Assembly: GCA_963971535.1 (NCBI GenBank)
Contig: OZ020589.1
Span: 86,503,796 to 86,567,795, forward strand
Source of the DNA: Notolepis coatsorum
Lineage: Eukaryota > Chordata > Actinopteri > Aulopiformes > Paralepididae
Reading direction: 5' to 3'
Length of the DNA stretch: 64,000 nucleotides
Of the stretch, positions 30,635-43,801 are shown in pieces. The position numbers and the translations under genes were made by a program. The stretch's first letter is position 1. The number at the start of each line of letters is the position of its first letter. The notes below the pieces were generated by a model. It was not told the origin of the DNA and did no database searches. It saw nothing but the letters and a program-made list of their open reading frames with translations.

Positions 30635-30825
30635 CCCATTTTACCCATTCACTCACACATTCACACACCGACGGTGGAGGCAACCATGCAAGGTGACAAC
30701 CTGCTCATTAGGAGCAATTATGGGTTAAGTGTCTTGCTCAAGGACACTTTGACACGCTGCCCGGGTGGAGTGGAAATCGAACCGGGAACCTCCGGATAAC
30801 CAGTCTGTCTAACTGTCTCCCCCTC
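30635..30825 (-). mobile_element. tRNA-derived SINE, minus strand
   Basis: Read in reverse it has the B box GGTTCGATTTCC, then GTGTCCTTGAGCAAGACAC, TTGCTCCTAATGAGCAGG and GTGTGTGAATG..GAATGGG. Related to the copy at 31063, which lacks the middle part. Confidence 0.75.
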
Positions 30826-31062
30826 GTTACGTACATTACGTTACATTAACAGTAACATGAAAACATACAAAAATTATTATAAAAAAATAACAAATTGCCA
30901 CCCGTCTGATTTCAGATGTATTATTTCTGTATGACTCTTGAAACTATAGATTATTGATATTATAATTATATAATAATTTTACCGTGCAACGTAGAAACCC
31001 ATATGGTACTCAAGATTGTAGAGCTGTTGCATATTTAGTATAAAATGACATGACCGTGATCA

Positions 31063-31257
31063 TTGTGGCTCAGGAGGTAGAGCGGTCGCCTGGTAATTGG
31101 AAGGTTACCGGTTCGATTCCGGCTCCTCCTGGCAGTGTGTTGAATAGTTCGGTGTGCAGATGGGCACCTCGCATGGTCGCGTCTGCTGTGAATGTGTGAG
31201 TGAATGGGTGAATGTGAGGCATAAGTGCTGATGTTAAATAAATGCAGTCCATTTATC
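31063..31257 (+). mobile_element. tRNA-derived SINE, plus strand, shortened
   Basis: Head TGGCTCAGGAGGTAGAGCGG (A box) and GGTTCGATTCC (B box), then CTCCTCCTGGCAGTGTGTTG, body with GTGAATGTGTGAGTGAATGG, and end AAATGCAGTCCATTTA. It could be mistaken for a tRNA gene but runs on without a proper acceptor stem. The GTCCTTGGGCAAGACAC block usual for this family is missing. Confidence 0.8.
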
Positions 31258-31562
31258 ATTTGTCATTGGTTGTTAGGATTTCACCCTTGTTTTAATGTAA
31301 TTGCTATGTTGTGGTTTCAAAAAGCATGATGGAAATCTATACAGCCTCTTCGTAATCTTTGAGAAGCATGAATACCAGTAACACACACACACACATTCCC
31401 ATACATGGCTATAGAGCGAGGGCCACCCATTTGCATGTGTCTTATGCTAAGCTGAAAATTCCATTTGTCAATGTGCTGGGATTAGTTTATTTAGGATTTG
31501 CTGGGAAGCACCAGGTTTGCTAAACAAGCCAGACAAGGATTTGGAGGGCAGCATTTCTGTGT

Positions 31563-31795
<233 letters not shown>

Positions 31796-33140
31796 TATGC
31801 ATGCATTTGCACCACTGTTTCTTCTGTCTGTCTGCATGTGTGTAGGTGTTTGCACTGCTCGGGGCGGCGCTGGATGTTTGTGTGTGTGTGTGTGTTTTAG
31901 TCACAGGAACAAATAAAACAACAGCAGATAGCCTGGGCTTGTCATGCACCGACTTGCACAATGTCAGCCTGCCTCAATATCCCATAATCCCCAGTAAGCA
32001 TTCCCTGTCACTGCCAGCAGCAGCCGGTAAATCTCACTAGTCGCTGGTCAGAATGTCCGTTTATAGAATTATTGTTTAACCACACATCAGGAAAAATGGG
32101 GCTAGTTTTGCATGACACGCCTGACAATTGCATACCCAATGTAATTAGCGATGTATTATACGTTATACTTATAGCACATGCATGAGTCTGGTCTCTTTTG
32201 AAAGGAAATATTCTGAAAACACCACAGAATCACTTTGAGTGCTAATGAAATAGAGTTACAGAGGTTTGAACACACTGAAGTAAAAGTTTTGTTTACTCAC
32301 ATTTCTGTTTACTTGTTGCCAGATGCCTGTTTTAAAGTTCCAGCTGAGAGGTAGGAGCTGGAAAACATAACAGTTCCATAGCCTGAAGTTGATAACAATC
32401 CCACGGAAAATGTGTGTTTTACAAAGGTTTTGGTAATGTGTGTACCGGTGTTAATTGGGCATGATTATCCAAAATACCATTGATTCCGAGGCGCTAGTCA
32501 AAACAAAGAACTTCCCCGGCTTCTTCTTTGTCTCTCTCGTTGCAATCAGTCCTTGTGTGGGACAGCCCTGGCTCCAGAATTGAATTGGTTACAAAGGTGG
32601 TCAATAATTTTCGCCATCAGAGGTGACTGGTCCATTCAGGACCCGGCCAAACCGGACATGGTCACTTGTCCGAATGGCTTGTCAAATGATGCTCGTCGGA
32701 TGTTTAAGAGGTTAAGGGCATTAGCACATTTGTAGACATAAACCATGTCTTCACAGGGGTTAACCTCTTGACCGCCAAAGACGCATATATGCGCCCTTTG
32801 AAATCCCACACTTGACCGCCAAAGACGCATATATGCGTCCAATGGTCTTCTCAGTGGTTTACGCTAGATGGCACTCTTGTGCAACCAGACAAGGGTAGTC
32901 CCGAACAGGACTACCAGATCAAAGGGAAACCGGAAGTCACGTGATCATTTTCAAACCAAAGCAAGCGACAGACCATAAAAGGGGAGCCAGACGAGACTAA
33001 ATCTGAAGTGGACGATGGCAAGGAGAAACAGCCGCTTGTGTTTCTGGGAATTTTAATGGACCTGAAATGGTACTGGAGGACGACCGGATCCGTCGTAGTG
33101 CCCGAAAAAGTATGCATCGTCACCCGGTTGAAACCGACAG
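31796..33140. other. Intergenic with a short direct repeat
   Basis: No gene supported. A 27-bp word (CTTGACCGCCAAAGACGCAT + ATATGCG) occurs at 32767-32793 and 32811-32837, just after TTAA; this recalls the terminus of piggyBac-like elements but no transposase is visible. An ATG at 33014 opens only a short frame. Confidence 0.35.
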
Positions 33141-34985
33141 TTGAAAACTTTATTAACAGATTGCAGAATGGGTACAGTACAGTACAGCTCAATACATACA
33201 ATTGTTAAGGGGATGCAGACCAGAGAAAGACTTTTGTCTTGTTTACATCAGGGTCCCCCATTTTCAATTCATAGTAACATATATGACATATATGACATAC
33301 AGATAGACAGTACTGCTACATCTATACATTTATGACATACCAGATTTGCAAATACAGTACTGTTTGTGATACGAAAAGAGTCCAGAAAAAAGTATATACA
33401 TTTGACGTAGAAACTGTACATTGGAGAAGGTTGGGTAGGTTGGGGGGGGGGGGGGGTCGGGGGTACTGTGCATTGGAGGTGGGTGGGGGGAGGTTGGGTA
33501 GGAGGGGTGGGTGGGGGACACTGTACAACTGTACAAGCAAAACTGTACATTGGAATATTGACAAGACCATACTTGGTAATTTTTACTGTACATTGGAGGG
33601 GGTTGTGTTAGGACATTTACAGGGGCCAGTTTCGAATTGCAGTCTCCCGTAGGTGTTTTTTGAGAGTGTTTTTGAAAGTGGGTAGTGTTACGGACAGTGT
33701 CCTTATGTATGTATATAGAGGGAGTAATGTATGTTATCTGTTGTATATATAGGCATGTTTTGTTTGTTGTTGTCTTGTCGCCCTCTTGTGTCTACATATC
33801 CCATTCTCAGGTGTCTCCCAGTCCCAGTTGCAGCAGCAGCTGGTCAATCAGCAACTCACCCCAGTGCAACGGCAGGTGAAACTGATTCTGCAATCAACAT
33901 CCACTCTCCCTTCATATACCCATTTTGTGTGCAGTGTTAGTTAGCTCTTTTGGCTCATTGTGGTGGTGGGTGTCTCTCTGTGTCTTTGGTGATAATTCTG
34001 TGTGTTCTTAGGCATATAGAGCAGTGGCTCTTCAGAGGTAAAAGCTCTGGTTCTTCGGTATATAGAGCAGTGGCTCTTCAGAGGTAAAAGCTCTGGTTCA
34101 CTTCATTGTGTTTTGGTGTTCTTTAGTTTGCTGTACATTTCTGTATTAACCCTTTGTATATTTGTTTCCCTTGTGTCACCCAGCCTATGGTGATTGCTTT
34201 TCTTTGTATTAATCTTTTGTTTCGCACACAGGGACATTGAGGACAGGAAGATACCCTGGGTCTACATTTTGCATCACGTAGGTGACCTACTGTTAAAGAC
34301 ACCAGCCTTAGAAGTGAGCACCACCACCTGTACTTTTGGGCGTCCGCGCCTGTAAGGGGGGGTGGGCTTTCATTTGCTTTTGATATTTCATTTGGTGCTC
34401 ACTGGTAAGTCCTCCTTGCCCAGTGATGCTGATTTGTGTTTTGTGTCACTGCACCCTCACCTACCCTGTCTGTGGCCTTGTGTTGCGTCTCCCTACTGGG
34501 GTGCGTAACAGGTAGTGATTCACATTCCTTTACAGCTTTGGGTAGGGCGTTCCACATTGATGTGGCATAATTGCAAAACGTGTTTAGTCCCTTGTTTGAG
34601 CCGAATCTGGGTTTAACATGATTTGTGGAGCTCCCTCTGGTGTTGTGATCGTGGTATTCACTGACCTTTGGGAAGTATTTTGACATGTACATGGGTACCT
34701 TGGTCGTGTAGTGTATCTTGTAGACCAGGCCCATTGCAAGTTGCTGTACTCTGTCATCTACTCTAAGCCATCCTAGGTTGTCAAAGTGGGCAGGGGTGAG
34801 GTGGGTTCTAGGAGTAAGGTCAAGCAGTAGTCTGACCAGTTTGTTTTGAGATGTTTGTAATTTTGTTGTTAGCGCCTTTGAGGTGCTTTGGTACCATGAG
34901 GTGCAAGCATAGTCGTAGTACCCTTGAATGAGTGCTCCTGCCAGAGTCTTCAGGGTATTCTTGTTTACCAGTGAGGAGATCCGGC
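33141..34985 (-). pseudogene. 5'-truncated LINE, split by a solo LTR
   Basis: Same family as 50065-53413: 3' tail TTAATAAAGTTTTCAA (minus), G/C-rich repeat segment, then the C-terminal ORF2 region (RISSLVNKNTLK, GYYDYACTSWY, NKLVRLLLDLTPR, GSNKGLNTFCNYATSMWN). It is cut off on the right at 34985, where L1 sequence starts, and interrupted by a solo LTR at 33686-34510. About 1.0 kb of LINE remains. Confidence 0.88.
33686..34510. mobile_element. Solo LTR with 5-bp target duplication
   Basis: 825 bp starting TGTTACG and ending CGTAACA, a perfect 7-bp inverted terminus. GGTAG is duplicated at 33681-33685 and 34511-34515. The uninterrupted site is visible in the related LINE at about 50656 (GTGGGTAGTGATTC), so both ends are exact. 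A 46-bp block (ATATAGAGCAGTGGCTCTTC...) is tandemly doubled near 34013-34101. The TGTTACG ends resemble Ty3/Gypsy LTRs in this window, but it is not the same sequence. Confidence 0.92.
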
Positions 34986-35222
34986 AAAGAAGATACACGA
35001 AGGAAAATATTCAACACGAGGAGATGACAGAACTGGGAATTACGGATATATGGAGGGAAATACACACATTAGACAGGGAATACACGCACTATTCACATCC
35101 ACACACAACGTATTCAAGGATAGATTACTTTCTCATGACAACGGGGGACAGATACCTGTACAGGGTAGAGGACTGCAGGATAGGGATGACAGACATATCA
35201 GATCATAGTGCAATTCCCAACC
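34986..35222 (+). pseudogene. L1-type LINE endonuclease fragment
   Basis: The frame gives ELGITDIWREIHTLDREYT, then SHPHTTYSRIDYFLM and ISDHSAI. These are the conserved C-terminal motifs of the APE endonuclease of L1 ORF2 (YSRIDYFL, SDH). Both ends are cut; neighbours are other LINEs. Confidence 0.85.
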
Positions 35223-36085
35223 CAGGCTGCGGACACTGGTCTCGCTCAGCATAAATCTCGAGGGACATCTTTTTGCAGCAAAAAAGTCTATAAGCTATCT
35301 AGGTTGCCACCTAGACAGCAGCCTGAGCGGGGAATCCATGGCTCTCAAAACTATGAGCAAGGTGAATGGCAGAACAAAATTTTGGACCAGGAAAGCACAT
35401 TTACTAGACCCTGAAAGTCTTTGCATTCTGGCAAATTATCTTGTTTCTTGTTGCTTCGACTATGCTATCTGTTCTTGGTATGGAGGTCTGACCAAAGTTT
35501 TAAAAGATAAGTTACAGGTTTCCCAGAACAAACTCATCCGATTAACTCTAGGACTAGCCTCCAGAGCACATGTGGGCAAACAACACTTCCAGTTGCTGGG
35601 CTGGCTCCCTCTGGAAGCCAGGTCCGTTCAACTTCAGCTCAACATAGTTCACAACATTTATAATAATAGGGCCCTCTCTTATCTTACAAATTATTTTCAG
35701 TGGAACAGGGACATGCATACCCATAACACCAGAGCCAGCATTGTGACCTGCGTATTCCAACGTTCAAAATTAATATGGGCAAATGTTCTTTTAAATTCTG
35801 GGGAGCCACAACTTGGAATTTGCTACCTTCACAGCTAAAATGCATCAGTAGCCGGCACAACTTTAAGAAAATAGTTAAATCTTGGCTCCTCTCGACAATG
35901 TCCAAAACTAGATTTTAAAATGCATGTAAATGGTGTCTGATACATTGTTGCCTGTGGCCAAATTTGTACTGCTTTTAAAATGTTCATGTCTATGTAGTTT
36001 GTCAAATTGTTATTTATGGTCCTGTTTTGTATTGCTTGTCTGTCTGAGACCAAGGACCACAATGGAAATAAGTATTGACTTTTTT
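35223..36085 (+). pseudogene. LINE ORF2 C-terminal fragment, second family
   Basis: The frame at 35338-35838 contains FDYAICSWYGGLTKVLKDKL, QNKLIRLTLGLASRAHVG and THNTRAS, matching in layout the minus-strand LINE (YDYACTSWY, QNKLVRLLLDLTPRTH, HNTRGSS) but clearly diverged. The upstream part (35263-35340) is in another frame. The 3' end ACCAAGGACCACAATGGAAA + TAAG stops just before the LTR at 36087. Confidence 0.8.
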
Positions 36086-36086
36086 G

Positions 36087-36747
36087 TGTAGCATCCTTGA
36101 TGTTTTTCTGGAATCAGAGTCAGTCTTTTACCATCAAGCCCAGTTTTATAGTGTTCTAATTATTTCTTTTAACGTATTCAATCTTCTATGTTAACAGTTA
36201 TACTTAGTATCCTCTTAATTATTACAAATTAGATTCCGAAATGGCTTGATTTGTACAACTCAATGATCCTCTTCATAAATACAACATGTTTCATATCCTC
36301 ACGTTCAAGATTGCAAGTACAATATACCAGAAATATCTACAGCTTGTTTGGAGCTTAAATTAAGGATCTAAACATACATTTAGTTACAGCAATAGTGAAA
36401 CTTAAACTCCTCCTCAGACTTCTGTCTCTAAGTGTGTGTCACAGGAGACTTCAGCGAGATAACAGAGTTACGTGATGTGCCCAGCTCTATTGTTCTAGCT
36501 GTTGCCAACACTTGTATGTAAATTTACTCAGTGGTCACATTCCAAACCCCCCAACCCACACACTCTATTCTGAGAACAGAGTCTTTAATCACATCATGTT
36601 TCTAGTATTCTTACTGTGTCAATTATTAATCATTAACTTTTATAGACTAAAAGTGTATTGCATTCATTTTGCCCATAGCAATCTTTAGGGACATTTCTCA
36701 ACACATTTTATGAGCTATAATTAGCATAATTTACGACAATCCACACT
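36087..36747 (-). repeat. 3' LTR of copy 2, partial
   Basis: Starts TGTGGATTGTCG on the minus strand, preceded by AGTCTCTATCGAAG. A TATAAAA box lies near 36148-36154, followed by AAAGACTCTGATTCC, which lines up with GAGACTCTGAAACC just after the TATA box of copy 1. About 60 bp later the LTR stops at the LINE 3' end at 36086. The R/U5 half is therefore missing or displaced. Confidence 0.6.
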
Positions 36748-39700
36748 TCGATAGAGACTAACTATCACCAATTAGCCAGTATAATATGCTAAATATAGAT
36801 CATAACTCCTACTTACTGTTTCCACTACCTGGATAAACATTTTAAACCACACTTGGATAAAAATAAAAAAAAACATACTTTTTCTATATACTTTTTCTAC
36901 CTATAATTATCCCACTCAAACATTTTTATTTTCAGTCCAATTTCATTCACTGTGTGCAGTCTTTGACACCCGTTTTACCCCCATCTGATATTTTCTCAGA
37001 CATCGCGTACCAGGATCAATTTCCACTGGTTTCCATTAGGGGTGTCAAATTCTGACTTGGAGCAGGGAGAGGGGGGTCAATGTTTGCCGGATTGACCTGC
37101 CCACCCCCTCCTCATTTTTCAGAGATGGTGCAGATCAAGACTGCTGATCTCACTCTTAATGCCTCCAACAACTCTTGGCTTCAAACAGGGAGGTAGAATC
37201 AGAAAGCCACCTTGTTGACTTCCGATCTCTCCCCTTCTTCTGTCAAGGCCTGTCAGTTTAAACAGGAGCTCTTCCCTCGGATGTCAGTTGCATCGATCTC
37301 AAGTGGGGTGATGAGACCTCCCCTCTGGCGATGTCATGGAGGTTGAGGAGGTTGTGCTGTCTCCTACAGTCGTCGTTGGCTCGACCCCCGTCGACCATCG
37401 GAATAGTGGAAGAGGTTATGATTCTCTCCACCCTCCGCCTGGTACTTGATAAGGGATCAACCTCCCTCGTTCGATGTCATCCAAACAGTTGATATGGTCT
37501 TGGAGCTCTCTTGTTGACAGCCGGACAATTGACAGCTGGCGCAGGTCAGATGAGAAGACTGTCTTTTCCCGTAGACTGCCTGGCTGTTGGCCTCTCTTGT
37601 TCCCCTCAGAATCCTCAGGACTTAGTCACTGCGTTGGCCAGAACTCTCAACGCTTGAGAGTTAGGCTTCTCCATGAAATCGCTGGGTAGACACTAGCCAG
37701 TGTCTCGGATCGTCTGTACCGATGGAGTCCTTGGTTTTCCTCACACCACACTTGGATGAATGCTGACAAACCAATCTCCCATCCGTATCCTGCAGTGAGT
37801 ATATATCGCTTCGGTGGACAACGCAGGTTACTTATATCACAACAATTGATTGAGAATTTTTTCTCCCTCCGACACATTTGTTACTATTCTGAGTTTGACA
37901 ACTTTTTTTCTTTTCCAAATCATTTATCTATATATTTCATGGCTTCTATATATTAGTATTCAATCAAATCACATGTCTCTCATTACTTTGTGCTGTACTG
38001 TATTACTAGACCAAATGTCTCAAGTTCAGCACAACATTCCCCACCACCCTTTGAGCGACCAAACTTATCAGAGCTCGGCTATGTACAGAGAACCTTGTTT
38101 TCCCAACCCTACACACCAAAATGTGACACAACATCCCAGATTCTACATCTGGACTCCTAACCCTTTCTATGCCACTCACGAGTTTTCTCGGAATTATTAA
38201 TATTACGTTGAAAGCCACTCACGAGATTTCTCTGATTATTATTATTTTTTTTTTTAGCGATCTGAAATCATATTGCATCACGCGAGCCTACCCTAGTCTA
38301 CAGATGACATAAGGGATTTTGGAATGGACTCAATGAAAATGGATGGGGGAAAAAATCCTGTACTCCACATTTTCCAGTCCACTGATGCAGCCGGGGTTAC
38401 CACAGTTCATTATGGATCCTCTGAACGCCGCGGATCATGAATTCTACTGTATCACGTTAGATCTATACACTTATCGATTTTTTCGAATGGTGATCAGGAA
38501 TTGGAATATACAAGTTGGATACCATCTGATGTCAGGTAAGGAATCTATGTTATCAGTGTTAGGATAATCAGACTCATTTTGATGAAGATATAAGCTGTTT
38601 TGTGAAATGTCCTCTATCGGTTTAACTGTAAAATCCATGAGGAAATGAACACGGCTATTATCAGTGCGCGGCTCGAATGGGCGTGCGTGTACGTATAATA
38701 TTGATCATCTAGCGTTTATTTGAAAACGATTCATAAATAGGCAGACAAATATCAACGTTCTGGAATATTCCAGTAAAAGACGATTATCACAGAATGGCCC
38801 AGAATGGGCTGTTTTTTACCTCAAAACGGGTGCTTTTCAAAATGCTCTCAAAACGGAAATGAAGCTATAAAAAACCAATCTGCCTTGACAGCACTGACTG
38901 GAAAATGATTCTTTGATAAGCGACGGGCAGATTAGACACATAGCCATAATTTAAAACATAGATTAGGCGATATTAACGTTAACATTAAAGTGGATGGTGG
39001 CATTCAAGCGCTAACTCTGGCGCCACCTGGTGGCACTGAAAGTGTTAATGAGCGGAAAACAGAATTATGAATTAGCTCTCATCCACACTTCGTTCCCAGC
39101 TCATCATACAGACTCTTCTATCAGTCCCGCTGTGTCACTCCACCAACCTGTACCCTGACCGACGAGAGTACGTCTCTCAGCCCGTCAGTTCCTAAGAAAA
39201 AGATAGAGAAAAGAAACAAAAAAAAGAAAACGCAAAAAAAAAGAAAATAAAATAAAAATAATTATGAGTGTCATATCATGCAACACCACTCACAATTCCC
39301 TCATCATACAAAAGCAGACGTCCATCCAGAGGCATATATACCCCTGTAAAAACTAGGAAAGAAGTAAAACGAAATAAAATAATATATATATATATTCTCT
39401 CGTGATTTGTATTTTTTTTTAAGTCTTTTTGACCACCCTTTGATCAATCTATCTACTGATCAAGCATGAATAATTACTACTGGTCACTAGCTGAAGTAGT
39501 ACCATATCATTTCACTGTCTAATATTATTTTGCTCCAAAAACCTGTTTAAAACCACCTTTTTGTTAATATGATTAGTCATGCATCGCCAGTTACTCCATC
39601 TCCTCACATTCCACTTACCAACGTTAGTCACACACACCCTTTTAGTAACTTGCACACATAATCTAACCATCCAACTTATCTATATATATATTTTCCTTTT

Positions 39701-39762
39701 CATTATTTCATTTCTATTTCCTATTTTTTTTCTTTCTTCCTTTTTTTCTTTTTTATTCAGTC
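36748..39762 (-). other. Conserved 3' non-coding region of copy 2
   Basis: 36950-37900 aligns with 22920-22030 of copy 1 in reverse. The part 38230-39100 has no counterpart there and looks like a further insertion; GCCACTCACGAG repeated at 38173 and 38213 lies at its edge. 39100-39760 is AT-rich like 20805-21500. Confidence 0.5.
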
Positions 39763-41439
39763 TCATGATCTAATATCTATATCTATTTTCCCGAGGTTCT
39801 GTCCTTGCTCTCGGCCATATCCTCCTCGGCCTCCTCTGTTATTTCCTCGAGGCCCGTATGCCCCTCTTTCCCTTTGAGGTCGATACTCTCCCTGGGGTCG
39901 ATATCCTTGACCACAGGTCCTGGCCATATGTCCTAATTGGCCACAAATTCCAGCATTCTCTCGGAGGCCTCTGTTGTCCCTCAGTGTCACGTCTCACCGT
40001 CCCCGACAGGCTCACACCTCTCCGGTCGCCTCCGGGCGTTTCCCTGGGCCGGTCCTGCTTTAGTGTGGGGAGATGCACATACTTGTCCTTTTCTGCCGCT
40101 GCCACCTGGCTCCTCATTGCTGGGCGGCCTACAAGGTCCACGGTACGTCTTTCTCCCCCTCGGGCTTGTCTTTGGGAGGGACCTGGAAACTCACCCCTGC
40201 TGTGGTATCCATCACCATGCCCTCGCTGCTCAGCTCCCTTTTCAGGTAACGGAGCATGTGGCATATTTTGATCACGGAGCCCTCGTTCTGCAGCTCGAAT
40301 TAATTAATTAATTAATTTTTTTTTTTTTTTTTTTGCCAGGCCATTGTTTCTAGTTGTGGCGGCGGCACTCAGATGCAGAATAGCAGCCAGTCAGTGAGCC
40401 AGGTAGTGAGGGACTCGGGAGAGATACAGTAGAGCGAAAGTCAATTAACGTTGATGTCAAGATGGACAGTGGAAGAAAGAGAAAGGGTGGAGGAGAGAGG
40501 GATAAAACAAAGAAAAAGAAAGGCCCTTACAGGAGAGAGTGGTTAACTGTATTATAATAGTAAATAGAAAAATATGTTGTGCTCTTGCTTTTTTCTTTTT
40601 GAAGGTGGAGAGAGTAGCATTGCTAGTGCCACAACAGTTTTATTTGAGGTTCGTAACAGTACATTGTACTAAGCAATTGTTGGCTCATTAGTTTGTGATT
40701 CACATGCACTAAAATTCACCAGAATGCAGGAAATTAAGTCTTTGTAACAAAAAAAATCCTGGTGGGGGACCCCCAGACCCCCCGCTTAAAAGGTGGCCTG
40801 ATTGGGGCTATATTTCGCGCTATATCTCCCGGTATGAATTATTTCCCCAGTCCGGCCCTGGGCACGGTCACCTCTCTTCCTCCACCCTGGCGCTGGCTGT
40901 CTGGCTCCCCGTCACCGGGCCCCGCGCCCCGTTCTGGCTCTGGTGCCGGGGAAGATCTAGGCATGGGGAACTCTAGGCTGAGAAAACTGTTCATGTATTT
41001 TCCCAAACCTGTTGTCGGTCCCACGTATTGGCCACTCCATCTGCGACCCCAACCCCTGTCCAGTCTCAGTTCCAGCCGCAAGGCCAGGGTGGGCCTCCTG
41101 GGACTGCCGTAACGATGCAGCCTTCCTCTGTCTTTTTCTCTGTCCTTTTGTCAATTTGTAGTTACCTGAAATGGTTAGTCCAGCATGGATCGGCCCCGTC
41201 GACTCTTGCTCGACGGACACTGGTTGGAGTAAAACAGTTGTCTCTGTTCGTCTCTCCCCAATGACCCCCTGTGTTGGAGTCAAAGTCATCATTTCAAGTC
41301 CCTCTATCGTACTGGTCACATGAGGGAAGTCCATCACATCCAGATCAATCAGGTTAACATCACTGTTCAATTCCAGCTGGGGGGTGTCTGCAGAGGTTAT
41401 TGGCATTCTCCCACTATAGGCCTGACTATTTTTGGCCAT
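39763..41439 (-). pseudogene. Gag-like ORF of copy 2, broken
   Basis: From the ATG at 41439 the protein begins MAKNSQ and aligns with MANSQA of copy 1, through LEMMTLTPTQGV, ISGNYKLTKGQRKRQRKA and RFGKIHEQF. It is cut at about 40859 by a hAT remnant and resumes below about 40290. One knuckle remains recognisable (ICGQLGHMARTC near 39930), with a 1-nt shift before it so that its first Cys is in another frame. Confidence 0.75.
40335..40859 (-). mobile_element. hAT-type remnant inside the gag-like ORF
   Basis: On the minus strand the right end begins CAGGGCCGGACTGG, a typical hAT terminus. Inside is the segment GGTGGGGGACCCCCAGACCC seen in fish hAT genes. On the plus strand an ATG at 40462 starts a Lys/Arg-rich N-terminus (MDSGRKRKGGG). 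The left end, next to a T run at 40317-40334, is not clear. The transposase core is gone. Confidence 0.5.
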
Positions 41440-41807
41440 TTCTATTTCACCTCTACTTGTTATATTACAAGTTATTGAAATAGACTGATTGTCAACACTT
41501 GTTATTGTTATCTCATTTATGCTTCTAGTTACTCCTAACAAAATGTCACCAAGGTGAACTTTCCTCACACTCGACAATCTCACACTTTCAACCACTCCTG
41601 CAATATTACCGTTTGAAAAAACAAGTTTCTCTGTGTCTACCTTATCCTATCAACTTGAGGTAAATTCCCTCACACTTTTAGATTTTATCGGTGCAGACAG
41701 GAATTGATAACTTCCTTATCTCTCATACAATACCAAGGCTCCCATTTAGCCGTTTTTCCCCGGTTGGTGTTGGAATCGTCAGAACTGCATCTGCCCTCGC
41801 CCAGTAC

Positions 41808-41830
41808 CTGTCGAGACAAAAGAACAACAC
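41808..41830 (-). promoter_or_regulatory. Conserved 3' splice site of copy 2
   Basis: The minus strand reads GTTGTTCTTTTGTCTCGACAG, exon from 41807, 369 nt before the gag-like ATG. Position and downstream sequence match copy 1 (19106-19127). Confidence 0.6.
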
Positions 41831-43801
41831 CTGCACTTAATTTCAGCGCCACTTTCCTCGTTATTCCATTAATATTTTACTCATGGAATGTCGGAATTTT
41901 CTATACTAATCGGACTATTGAGAGCTAGTGCAATTTATTTGAACATAACAACACAGCCTTAGCTTTTATCTCCGTTGTCCAATTGGAAAACCCTGGATTT
42001 TCCCAATCACTTGTCGTGTAACCCCTCACATGAATCTCCGAGGAACACAAATTTGCATCAATCTTCACTTCTGTTCCGGTATGTTGTTGGTCCTCCTTAG
42101 AACAATCAGAATTAGTTTTACAACAGCCTATCATTTCTAAACATTTGTGATGGATATGGTAATTTAGTTGTTCAAATTTCTTTTTCGTTGATGAATTTGT
42201 CATATACACTTTGACCCTTTCAACCTCCTTCCAGTTAAGAGTACCCTCCTCCCATTCGGATGGACTCCTTCCCCTCTTAGATGCACCTTTCCCCAAATGA
42301 GTTGAGGAGGCGCAAACGTGGGACAACCGGCTTTTCAGGGCCGCCTTGTCTCCTACGCCGGACCCCTTTCCCCCAACAGGGATACAGGCCTCCACTTCCG
42401 GCGGTAAGGTCTCCTCTCATGAACGGAAGAAGTCCCCTTATTTTACCTTCGGGCGCAGTGTTTAGGCTAGGTCCCTTTCCATCCTTAGGCGATACAATCC
42501 AGATTCCTCTGAATTGACACACCTTAACCCTCTGCTTCCCAGTGGCTCTTTTCAAACCTGCTGATCACAGAAGCACAACTCGCCTAATAACGCATTCGGT
42601 TTCGGCTTATTGTGGCCTGACTGTACATTGAGCCAGATGCATTTATGAACAACTTGCCATAATGCTCTCTGACCCGCTGGCGACGCAGTCGATAGCGATC
42701 TCACAGTCCGTCATCAAGTCAGGACCCCAAGCGGCTGACTGTCCGTAGTACCTATCAGCCACTCAGTTTTGAAACCGATGGTCTGATCCCCATCCCACTT
42801 AGCTATGGGTATGGAAACTTTGACCGTTTTCACCAGCCTAGCCTGTTCACAACAGGTGCTTTGCCCCCTCCGGCGCACTGCCCCGCTACTAGGTGTGGAT
42901 CGTCATCCACGTACCACCCAGTACCCACATTTACTTACATGCGACGTTTCCTGGGCCGACTAGACGGTATCACAGTAAGATGTTGGTCACCTTCTAGACA
43001 CGGGGGCCATTCAGTCACTCCCCAGCACTATATTTAGTGTTTAACGTGCCCACGGAATCTTCCGATTCCACTGCCGCCTGTTAGGGGCTAAGGTTCGGGG
43101 AGCCTACCCCCTCCCTAACCCCTCATAAAATACTCTGAATGACAACCTCAGCTTAATGACTATGTGTAGATGTAATTTTAACATGTTCTTCTTGGTTTGC
43201 TTATTTGTCTCTGAGAAAGTCTAAAGTGTATTCCTATCTTACCTCACAATTAATATTCACATTTCAATCTTACACGTCACATAACATCATTTTTATAATC
43301 ATTAAACTACCCGTCATGCCCCCCTCGGACACCAGTCCCGGTGTCCAACATTTCTGCCACCCATCCAACAAGAAGAAAAATCTACTTTTAGAGGCTTAGG
43401 CCTCTAAACTCCTCGTCCATTATGTAGTCCCAGCCGCCCGTGTCATAAATCACAGACGTCAGTACCACACTTCATCGAATTCCCTACATTCCTCTGATTT
43501 CTCAAAGGCCTGCCAACCGTAGCCCAAAACATCCCCTCTCAGTTTGCAACCCGAAAGAAAATCTCTAGACTCCTTCTCCCAAGGAATTCCACGATAAACG
43601 TCCAACCACACTCGTACCTAGACAGGCCAGTGCCCATACGGCACCCAGATCCACATTCACAATAACAACACCTCTACCTTACAAAAATAATGCACACATC
43701 TAAGCTGAAAATGAGAAGTGATTTCCCTCTCATAGTCATATCACCTATCACCTTAGTGACACATGCACAATGGATGACTTGCACTCTAATTAACACCAGT
43801 C
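41831..43801 (-). other. Leader of copy 2, no gene supported
   Basis: Two kb with no recognisable protein. It should correspond to part of 17376-19105 of copy 1 but is diverged beyond reliable alignment by eye. Confidence 0.4.

Noticed and set aside
31063-31135. tRNA gene candidate with A and B boxes
   Set aside because: No closing acceptor stem, and it continues into a SINE body; a reverse-orientation relative lies 400 bp away.
32758-33130. piggyBac transposase 5' end
   Set aside because: TTAA plus a doubled terminal-like word is suggestive, but the ATG at 33014 gives only a short frame without a recognisable domain.
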